Below are positions 21,100 through 33,088 of a DNA stretch of 64,000 nucleotides, piece by piece (within the stretch, counting starts at the first letter, position 1; each line of letters opens with the position of its first letter). The stretch covers positions 54,870,001-54,934,000 of the forward strand of contig OZ231127.1 of assembly GCA_965153355.1 (NCBI GenBank). The letters are read 5' to 3'. The notes beneath the pieces are model-generated. The model did no database searches. It had not been told where the DNA came from and worked only from the letters and a program-made list of their open reading frames with translations. The stretch comes from Flaccisagitta enflata. Lineage: Eukaryota > Chaetognatha > Sagittoidea > Aphragmophora. The translations under genes were made by a program, and so were the position numbers.

Positions 21100-21662
21100 C
21101 AGGGTGATTTTTTTCAAGTGGGGGAAAGTATAAAGGCATCAAATTTTAGTTATGACATTTCAGGATGAACCAAAATTAGTTTATAGTTGTTAACTACTTG
21201 ACATTTACTTTTCAAGAAAGAAAAAATATTTTTGGCAAATTTTGTTAATATTTTTATCAAACCCAAAATTTCAGGAAAATCAACGTTTTTTTATGAAATT
21301 GCTTATATGGATGAAGCTGAAATTATAAAATTTAAGTAAAAAACTGTTTTGAATAAAAACCAGAGTTAAAATATCCAAATTAGTGATAAAAGTAAACTGA
21401 CATTCAACTTTTTGACCAAAACAAGTTTTTTTTGTGCATAATTCAAAAATTCACTATTGTGAAAAAATGATATGAACTTAATGGATTGAAAATGGTCAAC
21501 TATGCTAAACTGAATTCAAAACTGGTCAAAAATATTTTTTTCTTTCTTGAATATCAAATGTTAAATAGTTTGCAAGTATAAACTAACTTTGGTTTATCTT
21601 CAAATTGCATAATAAAAATTTGATGTCCTAATAGTTTCCCCAACTTGAAAAAAATCACCCTG
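21100..21662. mobile_element. TA-flanked MITE (563 bp)
   Basis: Both ends read CAGGGTGATTTTTTTCAAGT inward and stay similar through ATCAAATTTT. TA at 21098-21099 and 21663-21664. Arms extend over 100 bp (AAGAAAGAAAAAATATTTTT against its inverse). Confidence 0.85.
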
Positions 21663-21869
21663 TAGAAGCAGTTGCAGCTTTGTCGGCACTGCTTTGTAGT
21701 ATAATCTTTATGTTTAGATAATAAACTAGATAGTGAAGGAAAAAATTTAGCTACTATCTAGATAGTAATGGCCATCAACTTGGATAGTAGTACCAAAAAC
21801 CACTTGGGGACACTGGAATAAAGTCAAAGAAGCTTTGAGCTCACTTCTTACGTGAGTCGGCGAGGCATT

Positions 21870-22641
<772 letters not shown>

Positions 22642-22754
22642 TCAGTCATCATCTGTGTCGGCTGAGTCCTGAAGCTGGTAAATCGATTCTTCAACCCTTC
22701 TCGCCTTTTGTTCCACGGTTGTCCATTTCGCGAAGTCTTCGTAAGACTTGGGGT
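22642..22754 (-). CDS. Candidate 3'-terminal exon, unknown protein
   Basis: On the minus strand about 37 codons end at TGA (22642-22644). The tail is charged and acidic (EESIYQLQDSADTDDD) and is preceded by YEDFAKWTTVEQKARRV, a typical soluble C-terminus composition. Upstream AG borders exist but the polypyrimidine tract is poor. The plus strand is also open over the same span after TTTTTTCAG, so strand is not certain. No family recognised. Confidence 0.3.
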
Positions 22755-22908
22755 CTCACTGCACTACTTACTACGTCATCTTAATCGTAAGGTAGGTCTT
22801 GTTTTTAAACTTTTCTCTCTCTCTCTGTCGCACACACACATTTTAAATGCACAACTTTCATGCCCACAGATAGACAAGTTAACTTGACTGAGCTCCTTGA
22901 AGATAATT

Positions 22909-23535
22909 AACAAGGCCGGATACACGGCTACCCTAGTCGCGTGCGGGTGGGCAGGAGCAGTGCTGGAGTAGGTCACTAGGGCATCTGGGCAGGAGCCGTA
23001 CGCTCAAAAAGCTCAAAAGGTCGAAAAAGTAAATAGTCGCAAAAGCGTTAATGGTCAGCGGTACCCGTTGCCCCTAAGTGAGTGTATGAGGGTGTGAGAT
23101 GGTGAGAGGGGCAGCGGCCCCGAAGGAGCCAATGACCTATGCTGTTTTTAATTGAGCCTGGAGGCTGGAATCGGGGCCTTGAAGCTGGGATTTGAGCTAA
23201 GAGGCGGTGATTTGAGCCTCTTGGCTGAGATTTGAGCCTCAAGACTGGGATTTGAGCCTCATGGTTGGAATTGGAGCCTCAAGACTGGGATTTGGGCCTT
23301 GAGGCTGGGATTTGGGCCTTGAGGCTAGGATTTGGGCCGTGAGGCTGGAATTTGGGTCTGAAGGGTGAAAGCGGGGGGGGGGGACGAAGGAGAAGGAGGA
23401 GGAGGAGAAGGAGGAGAAATTTGCCTTGTGTGAAAGCATAGGTCATCGGCCCCTTCGGGGCCGCTGCCCAAAAGGGGACTGACCGACCAACGGACCGACA
23501 TAGCGGGGTGTAGAGTCGCGTAGCACGCGACTAGA
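22909..23535 (+). mobile_element. Family A element split by a C2 insertion
   Basis: The left part (22909-23030) begins ACAAGGCCGGATACACGGCT, then AGTCGCGTGCGGGTGGGCAG. The right part (about 23472-23535) is GACTGACCGACCAACGGACC, then AGCGGGGTGTAGAGTCGCGT and AGCACGCGACTAGAAA. The C2 element lies between, after GTAAA. The half-site and hairpin share AGTCGCGT. Confidence 0.8.
23031..23471. mobile_element. Family C2 element nested in family A
   Basis: Left outer end TAGTCGCAAAAGCGTTAATG, GTCAGCGGTACCCGTTGCCC; inner end GGGCAGCGGCCCCGAAGGAG and AATGACCTATGCTG. The core (23150-23360) has units like GGCTGGGATTTGGGCCTTGA in one orientation only. A GGAGGAGGAG tract follows. The right end is GTGTGAAAGCATAGGTCATC, CCCTTCGGGGCCGCTGCCC. 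Confidence 0.8.
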
Positions 23536-23797
23536 AATTATGTTGTAATTGGCTGCGATTTTTCATTCAAGCGTAACAGATGGATGTACCGGGAGCCTGC
23601 CTGTCATAGAGCTGCATTGCATTGACAGTATTGATAACTTTCGGTGATGGTCCGTCTATTCGTCAGTAATTTTGAGCGGTTATTGCATTACTGCCCCTGC
23701 TCAACCGTCCGCCACTGTCTTGTTTATCCGGCCTTGTTTCCTTTGCCGCCGTTACTTTTGCATTTCATAAATAAAGAGTCCTCTTGTTCAACCTCAG
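23536..23797. other. Family A tail and possible intron end
   Basis: ATTACTGCCCCTGCTCAACC, GTCCGCC and TTTATCCGGCCTTGTTT at about 23690-23752 are a family A left end in reverse. The rest is unassigned; it ends in a CTCTTGTTCAACCTCAG acceptor-like border. Confidence 0.4.
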
Positions 23798-23896
23798 GTC
23801 GAAAAAGCTCAATTGGCGTTTGAACGTAGTCGTTTCATCCCACGAAAGCGGAGGTTGGAAGAGAAGATCGAAGAGAAACGGATTTCGTCAAACTGA
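23798..23896 (+). CDS. Candidate 3'-terminal exon, unknown protein
   Basis: A pyrimidine-rich border CTCTTGTTCAACCTCAG is followed by 32 open codons and TGA (23894-23896). The peptide is strongly basic and helical, ending in KRRLEEKIEEKRISSN. The minus strand reads poorly. This is consistent with a last exon but there is no family match. It lies on the plus strand, whereas the candidate at 22642 lies on the minus strand, so the two are not one gene. Confidence 0.35.
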   Translation, partial: VEKAQLAFERSRFIPRKRRLEEKIEEKRISSN

Positions 23897-23988
23897 TCGA
23901 ATTTGTGCAACGGATTGAAGATGGGGTGTGAAGTCTGTGATCAAGGTTGGTTGGTCGTGTATCAGTGTATGTAAACTGTATGTATGTA

Positions 23989-24738
23989 CAGGGTGTACCG
24001 CGCCAACTGACAAAAGACAACAACACAACTCTGCTTTTGGAAATGATAAATCCAATTTGAAAAAAGCCCTTTAAAAACGATTTTTTGCTTTTTTGTTCAA
24101 AACCTATGAGGAATGACTACTTTTTGTCGAGAAAAAAAAGAAACAGTGGCTTTTTTCCATATTTCAAAAGAAAGTTGTTGATTTTTAAGGGTTTTTGAAC
24201 TTAAAATCAAAGAATTTGCTTAGGGAATTAGGTTTGGACTAAGATTGATCCAAATTCCATGTAGATTTTAAATGTACTCAAATTTCAGTTATATATAAGT
24301 ATTTGGACTAAGTTTATGCGATTCAAAAAAAAAAATCTTTCTAAAGCAAAACTTTGAAAGTGGCAAAAGAAAAATTTTTTTTTTCATCTGATATGCTTTG
24401 ACTAGATTTGTTCCAACATTTTCATCAAATTTATGAAATTACCTTTGATATGAGTCCAATCCCACAGATTTAGCTCAATTTGTTTTGAAATGACATTGAC
24501 TTTAAGATAAAAGGTTTAATTGCTTAGAAAATACAAAAATTGCAAGAATGCACTTTTTCAAAATGTTTTTTGAAATGCATTTTAGATAGGGCAAAAAAAG
24601 ATAGAAGGTTGAAACCAATCAGAACAAGATAAAATCGTTTTTACAGAGCTTTACAACACTTTTTTCAGATTCAATTCATTATTTTCCATTGCACAATTAC
24701 ATCGTTTTCCTTGGTCACTTTTGGCGGGATACACCCTG
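23989..24738. mobile_element. MITE with CAGGGTGTA ends (750 bp)
   Basis: Left end CAGGGTGTACCGCGCCAA, right end inward CAGGGTGTATCCCGCCAA. The arms stay alignable for about 90 bp (both contain GAAAAAAG and AAAACGATTTT). TA lies outside on the left and TT on the right, so the right flank has probably mutated. The interior is AT-rich and non-coding. Confidence 0.75.
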
Positions 24739-24761
24739 TTTGTATGTGTGCGTCTTTGTTT

Positions 24762-24854
24762 TTAGGTGCGCCAACGGTCGGTTGGTTGGTCTGTAACGCA
24801 TTCGTTCGACAATCCACACGGCGCACCTTATTGGCCTACTTGGCCTTGTTCTGT
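24762..24854. mobile_element. Short family A relative with GGTGCGCC ends
   Basis: TTTTTAGGTGCGCC starts it, followed by GGTCGGTTGGTTGGTCTGTA. It closes with GGCGCACCTTATTGGCCTAC, TTGGCCTTGTT. Both ends carry the same AGGTGCGCC string in inverse orientation, in place of AGTCGCG. Confidence 0.6.
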
Positions 24855-24922
24855 AGTGTACCAGTAATGAGGAAACAAGTCGTGGTCACTTTTCACCAAG
24901 CTTTTGTCTTCAGTCATTGTAA

Positions 24923-25153
24923 TTTTTAGTCGCCTGCTATGCGACTATGAAACACGATGTCGGTCGGTCAGTCACTGTTGGTCTGTCGGTTGGTTGGTCG
25001 CTGTTTGCTTTTTTGGCGCTTTTTGCATTACTGCTCCTGCCTTTAGTCTTTTAGATCCTTGGTCTTAAAGATCGCTCGCAAGGTGCACCTAGGTGGGGGC
25101 CTTATTTTTTTTTTGTTAGATTACATCAAGAGACTATTGCCCCCACCTGGTTT
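24923..25153. mobile_element. Family A hairpin end, truncated
   Basis: TTTTTAGTCGCCTGCTATGC and GACTATGAAACACG, then GGTCGGTCAGTC and GGTTGGTTGGTCG, then ACTGCTCCTGCC at about 25030. The opposite end is missing; unassigned DNA follows to 25153. Confidence 0.5.
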
Positions 25154-25796
25154 TTGGGCAGCGGCCCTGAAGGGGTTGATGATCTATGCTGTCACACAGG
25201 AATTTTTTCCATCTTTGTTCTTAACCTCCAGGCCCTTATCTCAGCCTGGAGGCTCATATCCCAGCCCTAAGGCCCAAATCCCAGTCTTGAGGCCCAAATC
25301 TCAGTCTTGAGGCCCAAATCCCCACCTCAAGGCCCAAATCCCATCTTAAGGCCCAAATCCCATCTTAAGGCCCAAATCCCATCTTCAAGGCCCAAATCCC
25401 AGCCTCAAGGGATTTGGGCCTGAAGACTGGAATTTTGGCCTCGAGGCTGAGATATGGGCCTCGAGGCTGAGATATGGGCCTCGAGGCTGAGATATGGGCC
25501 TCGAGGCTGAGATATGGGCCTCGAGGCTGAGATATGGGCCTCGAGGCTGAGATATGGGCCTCGAGGCTGAGATATGGGCCTCGAGGCTGAGATATGGGCC
25601 TCGAGGCTGAGATATGGGCCTGTAGGTTGGGGGAGCGGGGACGGAGGATGAGAAGGAGTAGAAAATTCCTGTGTGAATGAAAGCAAAGGTTATTAACCCC
25701 TTCGGGGCACTGCTCTACTCCCACCCTTGATTACAATCATGACATACCTAAGCCGGGAACGAGTACCGCTGACCACCTAATGCTTTTGCAACTATT
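25154..25796. mobile_element. Family C2 element with inverted minisatellite halves
   Basis: Left end TTTTTGGGCAGCGGCCCTGA with GATCTATGCTGTCACACAGG. Core units read GGCCCAAATCCCAGCCTCAA until about 25410, then flip to GGCCTCGAGGCTGAGATATG. The right end is GTGTGAATGAAAGCAAAGGT, CCCTTCGGGGCACTGCTCTA, CGAGTACCGCTGACCACC and GCTTTTGCAACTA. Confidence 0.8.
25437..25621. repeat. Near-perfect 20-bp tandem array
   Basis: Nine consecutive copies of GGCCTCGAGGCTGAGATATG are identical by eye. Neighbouring units in the same element differ from one another, so this block has expanded or been homogenised recently. Confidence 0.95.
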
Positions 25797-25798
25797 TA

Positions 25799-26077
25799 GG
25801 GTCTACTCAATGTGGGGAAGTGTTATCTTGCCAAAATCAAATCATCCTTGGGACACTTTTTTAAGGAAATAAAAAATTCAAGATTTTTAGCGTGATTTTG
25901 CAGGTTTTGCAGGTAGGTCCGACTTATTTTTTTACAGCATATTGTTAATTCTGATAAAGCGAACTTGCAAAATTTTTTATTCAAAATTATGCTAAAAATT
26001 TGATTTTTTTGTTTTCAAAAAGCGCCTCAAGTTTGATAAGAATTTGGCTAGAAAACTCCTCCCCACTTAGTAGAGCC
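25799..26077. mobile_element. TA-flanked MITE between two C elements (279 bp)
   Basis: Left end GGGTCTACTCAATGTGGGGA; right end inward GGCTCTACTAAGTGGGGAGG; TA at 25797-25798 and 26078-26079. The ends align with one gap. It sits exactly at the outer border of a C2 and a C3 element. Confidence 0.6.
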
Positions 26078-26079
26078 TA

Positions 26080-26659
26080 ACTAATCATCCAAGGATAGCA
26101 CATGGTCAGCGGTACCCAATGCCCTGCTTGGAGTGATCAAGTGAAGTAGTGGAGTAGGACAGGGCAGCGGCCCCATAGGGCCGATGTCCCGCAGAACACG
26201 GGTGAATTTTGAGATGTCCTGAGGTAAATAAGGTCTGAGAAGACGCACAGGGGTCATTGAAGGCGGATTTGAAGTCTGGAGGGCAGAAATTAGTCCAATA
26301 GGGCAGAGTTGAGGTGGGGGCGTGGCAGGCTTGAGGTCTAGAGGACAAATTTGTGGTCTAAAGAGCTGATTTGAGCCCTGGAGGTCGGATTTGAGGTCTG
26401 CAGGGCTGATTTACAGTATTGAGGGCGAAAATGTGCTCTGGAGACCTGATTTGAACTCTCAAGGGCTAAATTCAGGCCTTAAAGGGCTAATTTGAGGGCT
26501 CAGAGGGCCAAAATCTGGCCTGGGAGTGCAGACTTGAGGCCCCGCGCCCCTATGGTCAAGGGGGGACGGACAGATAGAAGTATGGATGGACGCCTCAAAA
26601 TACCCCCCCCCCCCCGTGTCCTACAGGACAACGGCCCTTTGGGGCCGCTGCCCAAAAAA
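26080..26659. mobile_element. Family C3 element
   Basis: Left outer end CATCCAAGGATAGCACATGG, GTCAGCGGTACCC; inner end GGGCAGCGGCCCCATAGGGC, ATGTCCCGCAGAACACGGGT. The core has units like GAGGTCTGGAGGGCAGATTT. The right end is CGTGTCCTACAGGACAACGG, GGGGCCGCTGCCCAAAAA. Confidence 0.75.
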
Positions 26660-27111
26660 CAGGTTTGGGCAATGATCACTCAACCTGGCCCTTTTTCCAC
26701 CCTGTGGGCACTAGTGTGAGGGACTATTCGCTCGATTTTGATGCCTTACTGTGGTATAAAAAAATTAAAATCGTGTTTCTCTGGAATATGTAAAAAAGTC
26801 GACGACTGACTCTTTTCCCAATAAAAGAAAGTGACATTTATTTATGTTAACTCCTGTAGATTTCATCAAGATTTGAGATAACGGGGGCAAGCATAACTGA
26901 GGCGCATTTAAATCAGAGTAAACCATTTTAACCAATTAAACGATGTTTTATCCTCTTGATGGTTGATTGGCCTAGAAACAAATCCCCGCGTTTTGGATAC
27001 TTTTTATGTGTTTGTGTATGGAGAGGGGGGGAAGCTTGGGTGTGAGGGTTTGATGCCCCTGTCCACCGTCCACGACGATATTGTGACCCGCATCATTTGT
27101 TCATAATTCAG
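26660..27111. other. Unassigned, possible intron
   Basis: No ex​on or repeat recognised. It ends in TTGTTCATAATTCAG just before the SNF2-like frame, an acceptor-like border. Confidence 0.35.
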
Positions 27112-27453
27112 GGTGACCCTTCGCCGAAACGAGGTTCAGCAATCGTGAATAAAATTAACTTTTTCACTTCTTCTTCTCCGTCATTCTTGCTAGGCTCATC
27201 CTGTCGGCGGCGTCGGTCTTAACTACGTCGGCGCAAATCATTTGTTTCTGCTCGACATTTACTGGAATCGCAATTAACACCATCTATCGAGTCGGTCCAA
27301 ATCGACGTCTTCACTCCAAAATTTATTCGCTTGGGGCATGGTAAGAAAAAATGCAGATTTTGAATGGTTTTCTGAGCGATTTTGTTTTTTTCCAAATCCT
27401 CTGCCAGAGCGAAGCAATAATTCGACAAGCTTCAGGCCAAAATACATAAGATC
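27112..27453 (+). pseudogene. Broken SNF2-family helicase fragment, TTF2/lodestar-like C-terminus
   Basis: Translated pieces in changing frames line up in order with the end of the helicase C-terminal domain. First is GDPSPKRGSAIVNKIN (27112-27159), like the DG..P..R..I...FN segment. Then GGVGLNYVGANHLFLLDIYW (27206-27265), the motif V region; GANHLFLLD is characteristic of TTF2/lodestar. Then IYRVG (27282-27296), motif VI. After a plausible GT..AG intron (27341-27407) come SEAIIR and KLQAKIHKI (27408-27453). Known members are DNA-dependent ATPases that release RNA polymerase II transcripts. Frameshifts occur near 27205, between motifs V and VI (where about ten residues of the usual HWNP..ACDR stretch are also missing) and at 27426. 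Upstream helicase motifs are not visible nearby. It is a decayed copy, or a real gene in an error-rich assembly. Confidence 0.75.
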
Positions 27454-27465
27454 AAGCCAACCCTT

Positions 27466-27525
27466 AGCCCTAACACCCTGATACCGTCCCCAACCCTAAC
27501 CCTAAACCCACCCCTAACACTAATT
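27466..27525. repeat. CCCTAA-like degenerate telomeric patch
   Basis: ACCCTTAGCCCTAACACCCT, then CCAACCCTAACCCTAAACCC. Two exact CCCTAA neighbours sit within C-rich variants. It follows the helicase fragment directly. Confidence 0.5.
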
Positions 27526-27549
27526 TAAAAAGCCGCTTAAAAAGTCTTA

Positions 27550-28142
27550 ATAGTCGCAAAAGCGTTAGATGGTCAGCGGTACCCGTTGCCCCTATGTGAG
27601 TGTTTGTGGGTATTAGGTGGTTAGAGGGGCAACGGCCCCGAAGGGACCGATGACCTATGCTGTTGTTATTTGGGCCTCAAGGATGGAATTAGGGCCTGGA
27701 GGCTGCAATTGGGGCCTTGAGGCTTGGATTAGGGCCTTGAGGCTGGGATTTGAGCTTCGAGGCTGGGATTTCAGTTTTGAGGCAGAGATTTGAGCTTCGA
27801 GGCTGGGATTTGAGCTTTATGGGTGGGATTTGAGCTTTGAGGCTGGTATTTGAGTTTCAAGGCTTAGATTTGTGCCTGGAGACTGGGATTTGAGCCTCAG
27901 GGCTGGGATTTGAGCCTTGAGGCTGGGATTTTAGCCTGGAGACTAAGATTTGAGCCTCAAGGCTGGGATTTGAGCTTCAAAGCAGGGATTTGAGCCTTGA
28001 AGCTAGGATTTGGGTGTCGAGACTAGGATTTGGGCGTTGAGGGGGGGGGACGGAGAAGGAGGAGGAGAAGGAGGAGGAGGAGAAATTTCCCCTATGTGTG
28101 AAAGCATAGGTCATCGGCCCCTTCGGGGCCGCTGCCCAAAAA
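27550..28142. mobile_element. Family C2 element, one-orientation core
   Basis: Left outer end TAGTCGCAAAAGCGTTAGAT, GTCAGCGGTACCCGTTGCCC; inner end GGGGCAACGGCCCCGAAGGG, GATGACCTATGCTG. About 18 core units like GGCTGGGATTTGAGCTTCGA. Then GGAGGAGGAG, GTGTGAAAGCATAGGTCATC and CCCTTCGGGGCCGCTGCCC. Confidence 0.8.
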
Positions 28143-28835
28143 CAAAAGACTTCATACAACCATTCATTAATACTGAAAAAATTAAATAAACAATTCAATG
28201 AAGCTTCTTGATGGACCAATTGATTTCATGCCCTAAAGGCTGGTTGCCTCACAAATAAATAAAGACGGACGCGACTTTTTGATCATGTATTGTTCCGTCG
28301 CCATAAAACACATTCTTAAAATTCATGATGGTTATAAGTCACAGTGCAAACAAAGGCAAAAGTTATTATTTTGCAATTTAAGTCATTTCAAGTCATTTGT
28401 TTATTTAAGTCTGTAAGTCTCGCACGCGACTTATAGGTGTTGGCCTTGTTTTTCATCATTTTCATTAGTCCTTATGTTCGAAGACAGAAGAATATCTCGT
28501 TGCAAATTGCCCATCGCAACTAGCTTTCCTGTATGAATTTAGATATCATGTCCTGTACATGTATGAAGCCTAAAGAAATCATATCAACAACAATCATCGC
28601 TGATAAATACTTATTAAAGAGAGCATCAAAACACAATCATCGAACTGCCTGATGTGCTTTGGAAACTAATTTCTTTTTTTCCGGATGAGTGACAGAAAAA
28701 TAGACATACTCCGAGTTAATGTTTTACAGTCGGTCATTGTGACAATTTGAAAAACATGTAAAGTTCCGATGGAAATGAAGAAGAAGAAGAAACATTCGGT
28801 ATCTCAGATGAAAGGCTGATTATGTCTTTTTTAAG
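28143..28835. other. Unassigned, with a family A end
   Basis: At about 28370-28456, AAGTCATTTCAAGTCATTTG, TAAGTCTCGCACGCGACTTA and GGTGTTGGCCTTGTTTTT match the end of the A copy at 20517-20702. Nothing else recognised. Confidence 0.45.
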
Positions 28836-29017
28836 TCATTGATCTCTGAGTAGAGGACGAGAGTGAGAGGAGGGAAACATGTTTAAGGGATGTTGAAGAG
28901 ACTCAATGTAGAGAGCCAGCTGGGGTTGAAACTCGTGGTTTTTCATTGAATCCGCCAGAGAGAGTTGCACAACAGACTCTTTGGAAAAAAGACTAGCTCG
29001 GTCTTTTTTTGCCGCTG
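28836..29017 (-). CDS. Candidate 3'-terminal exon truncated by a transposon
   Basis: The minus strand is open for about 60 codons to TGA at 28836 (includes EFQPQLALYIESLQHPLNMF). At its 5' side the frame runs straight into the terminal repeat of the element at 29020-30262, so any upstream coding part would lie beyond it. No family recognised. Mixed composition and length make coding plausible but unproven. Confidence 0.3.
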
Positions 29018-29019
29018 TA

Positions 29020-30262
<1,243 letters not shown>

Positions 30263-31054
30263 TGGCCGTTAGCGATGTCAATCCGTGTCTTTTGTTGTTT
30301 TTAAGTGTTTTTAATGTACAAGTGTTTTAGGGTTAGGGGTTGGGTAAGGGTTTGTGATGGGGTGGGATTTAGGGTAAGGGTTTCGGTGGGGATGAGGAGT
30401 AGGGTTAGGGCCAGGTGTGGGTTTGGTTTTATATGTTTTAGCTCGAGTAAGCTTGAATTGAACATTTGCATTTGCGGGAAAAAACAAGTGACGGGATTGA
30501 ATTCCCTAACAATACCAAGATGGTAGCTGTAGTCATTGGGTCATGCCCAAGATTGGGATATGGATATTAGATGCGATATAGTTTAAATCATTTTTAAACA
30601 AATTGAGACACTACAATAAATGTGGACTAGATTCTTTTAGAATCTTTAAACCGCAAACCTCAAGATTTTACTTGTCCTAATTAGCCAGAAGCCCAGAACA
30701 GATGTTTGGTTGTTCTAGAACTGACAATTTTCTTTTGTGAATTGCGTGACACAGTAAGATATCTACTGACTACTGCTGTGAAGAACATGATGTGGCTGTC
30801 TAGATGGTGAACTAGATATTCCTGTGATAACGAGACTGATTTTGCCATTCGCTTTGGCTGATTCTTTGCCCTACCAGTCCCATGTCCTTACTAGTGCCCA
30901 CCTCCAAAAAAAAGAAATGAATAAAAGAGTCCACACTTGCAATTCAACTATGTCGTACTTACCTCAAGAGTAAACCCTGGCAGTGTAGTGAACCGACCGA
31001 CCGACTCATAACCGTTGTCGATTTTTCAACCAGGACGGAAGTTAAGATGATTAG
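30263..31054. other. Unassigned, with a TTAGGG-like patch
   Basis: At about 30328-30420, AGGGTTAGGGGTTGGGTAAG, TTTAGGGTAAGGG and GTAGGGTTAGGGCC form a degenerate G-rich telomere-like stretch. The rest is single-copy by eye. GACCGACCGACTC at 30995 may be a family A scrap. Confidence 0.4.
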
Positions 31055-31489
31055 GTACAGTCCAGACAACGAATAAGAACCTTCTACTGTACTGCACGCA
31101 GAGTGCCACATTCTTATCGCAAGGAATCAACCTTATCAGTGCTCAAACTTAAAGAGATCATCAGGAATGAGTCTGCTCTGTCAAGAGAATCATTGATAAC
31201 GCAGTTAAGTAAACCTCACAAGATATTAAGACAAAAGTGGCTAACTTTTAAACGTTCAGCTGCCACTGAAACTTTCACACAAAGATATTTGCTTGAATTT
31301 GACTGTCGTTTCATTTATACCCTTTTTCGAATAAGCATTTTTCGTGAACATCTTCACACCAGTTTCATTGAGCGGGACTTCCTTTGCCCCAACTGGGATC
31401 AACATTTCATTTCTAGTACCAAATGGATCCGGACAGATTTTTTATATAAAAACTGCACATTATGTTTTGGATATATACTCACTACCTAA
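31055..31489 (+). other. Open frame of about 144 codons, no support
   Basis: The frame is open from a TAG at 31052 to TAA at 31487-31489, mixed composition, with no ATG near its start. In AT-rich DNA of this length one such frame is expected by chance. No domain recognised; possibly part of an exon. Confidence 0.15.
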
Positions 31490-31599
31490 TACTCTGCAGA
31501 TCCTGCACCCAGACTTGAAATGGGAAGAGTATTAGGAAATAGGTATAGTTTTTCCACATGATATTGGATCATAGAATCAAAAAGATGTTGGAAATTCCT

Positions 31600-31900
31600 C
31601 GCATATTTATATAGTTATTAATTTCCATGCATCTTGCCAGCATACGCTATTTTTGCAAAGATATTATGAGGAACATTGCCCAAAATTAAATTCCCATACT
31701 ATCATGGCAGTATGTTCTGTAAGAATGTTGCTGATCGAAGCGGTTGCTAGGAGATTACAGGGTGGTCACATGATATGTCGATAAATGAAGAAAGGTGAGA
31801 ATATGATTTTGAGCACATATTTAAATTCTCCTAAAATATTGATATTTTAGCAAGAATACATAGAAATGTGTTTCCATAGTAAATTCATTGATTAAAGGCA
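31600..31900. mobile_element. Diverged fragment of the 15039 foldback family
   Basis: AGATATTATGAGGAACATTG, then CCCAAAATTAAATTCCC, CAGTATGTTCTGTAAGAATG and TTGCTGATCGAAGCGGTTGC parallel the internal arm of the element at 15039-15638. Ends not located. Confidence 0.45.
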
Positions 31901-31996
31901 ACTCATTTTCATCATTGAAGTTCAAATATCTAGACGAAATCTTTATAATTCTCACATTTGAGATGTGAATTGGCAGAGATTCAGTGCCGCCACTTC

Positions 31997-32196
31997 ATTA
32001 GAATTAGTATTTTAGTCGCGACACGCTGCGACTCAAGGCTTTAATTTGTCGGTCCGTCGGTATTATCTGGGTTTGTCCGTCTCGTCCGTCCAAAGGCTGT
32101 CCGAACCATAGCGAATATACACCCCTGCTTTCTTTCCTCCTTTTTCTGTCTCTTAATCTCTAACCCCCTATTGTGAGTTTCTGGTTGTTTCTGCCC

Positions 32197-32257
<61 letters not shown>

Positions 32258-32480
32258 CAGTAACTTTTGATATAATATTCACATTTTTTTTACATTGTTG
32301 CATTATCATGTTTTTATTATCTTACTTTTTTATGCGTCACAATATCTCCAAGGGTGTGTCCTTATTTCGGAGGTAAGCTCCGTGGTCCGTAAGTTATCTT
32401 TAGTTTTTAGATGCGTCCTCGCATCTCTATAATAGGCTGTGTCCGTCGGTCGGTCTGTCTGTCGGTTGGTAACGCATTCA
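31997..32480. mobile_element. Two family A hairpin ends around a (CT)n tract
   Basis: At 31997 TTTTAGTCGCGACACGCTGC, GACTC, then GGTCCGTCGG. At about 32398 TTTTTAGATGCGTCCTCGCA, TCTCTATAATAGGC and GTCCGTCGGTCGGTC. The second hairpin uses a different stem, AGATGCG / CGCATCT. Between them lies (CT)n at 32199-32253. Their left ends are not found. Confidence 0.5.
32199..32253. repeat. (CT)n microsatellite
   Basis: Pure CT dinucleotide run. Confidence 0.95.
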
Positions 32481-32509
32481 TTAAAAACATCAAAATCATG
32501 CATTTTTCA

Positions 32510-32650
32510 ACAGAAAAATAGTTCTAACCCATTCATAAATGACATTCATTCATTAAAAAACATTCATTCATAACAGTTATATTCATTCATAAAAATATTC
32601 ATTCTAGTGAAAAACATTCATTCATCAAAAAGAACATTCAAAGAGGATTT
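32510..32650. repeat. ATTCATTCATAAAAA tandem repeat
   Basis: About eight irregular units of CATTCATTCATAAAA with variable A length. Confidence 0.7.
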
Positions 32651-33088
32651 ATCGTTACCCACATTTTGCTTAAAAGATTTTCTTCTATCTCCTTCCAGGG
32701 TGTATTTCACTGGGAGTCAGTTTTTGATTTCCTCCTTCCTGCCTTTTTGATTTTCTCCCAAATTAAACGGTAAAATGTTTAAGGTTTAAAAAGTGTTAAA
32801 TTATGTTCTATAAACTAGTGTTTATGATCGGTACTGCCAGTGCTATACACCCTGTCCCCTGATAGCTCCTGCAAAGGCAGAGGTATCAATGACCCGCATC
32901 AGACCATGTTCCCAGTGTTTTATGATGCATTGGGACTTGTAATAACATGGCGGCAAATTTTTTCTCATGCAGAGATTTGTTTAATATGACATTTTAGGGG
33001 TTGATGATGAATTGGTGGTTGTAGTACAAAAGCTTATCTTTAGGGTCACATTCTCTCAAAGATAGCTTGGCTTCTAGAACAGCTAGTT

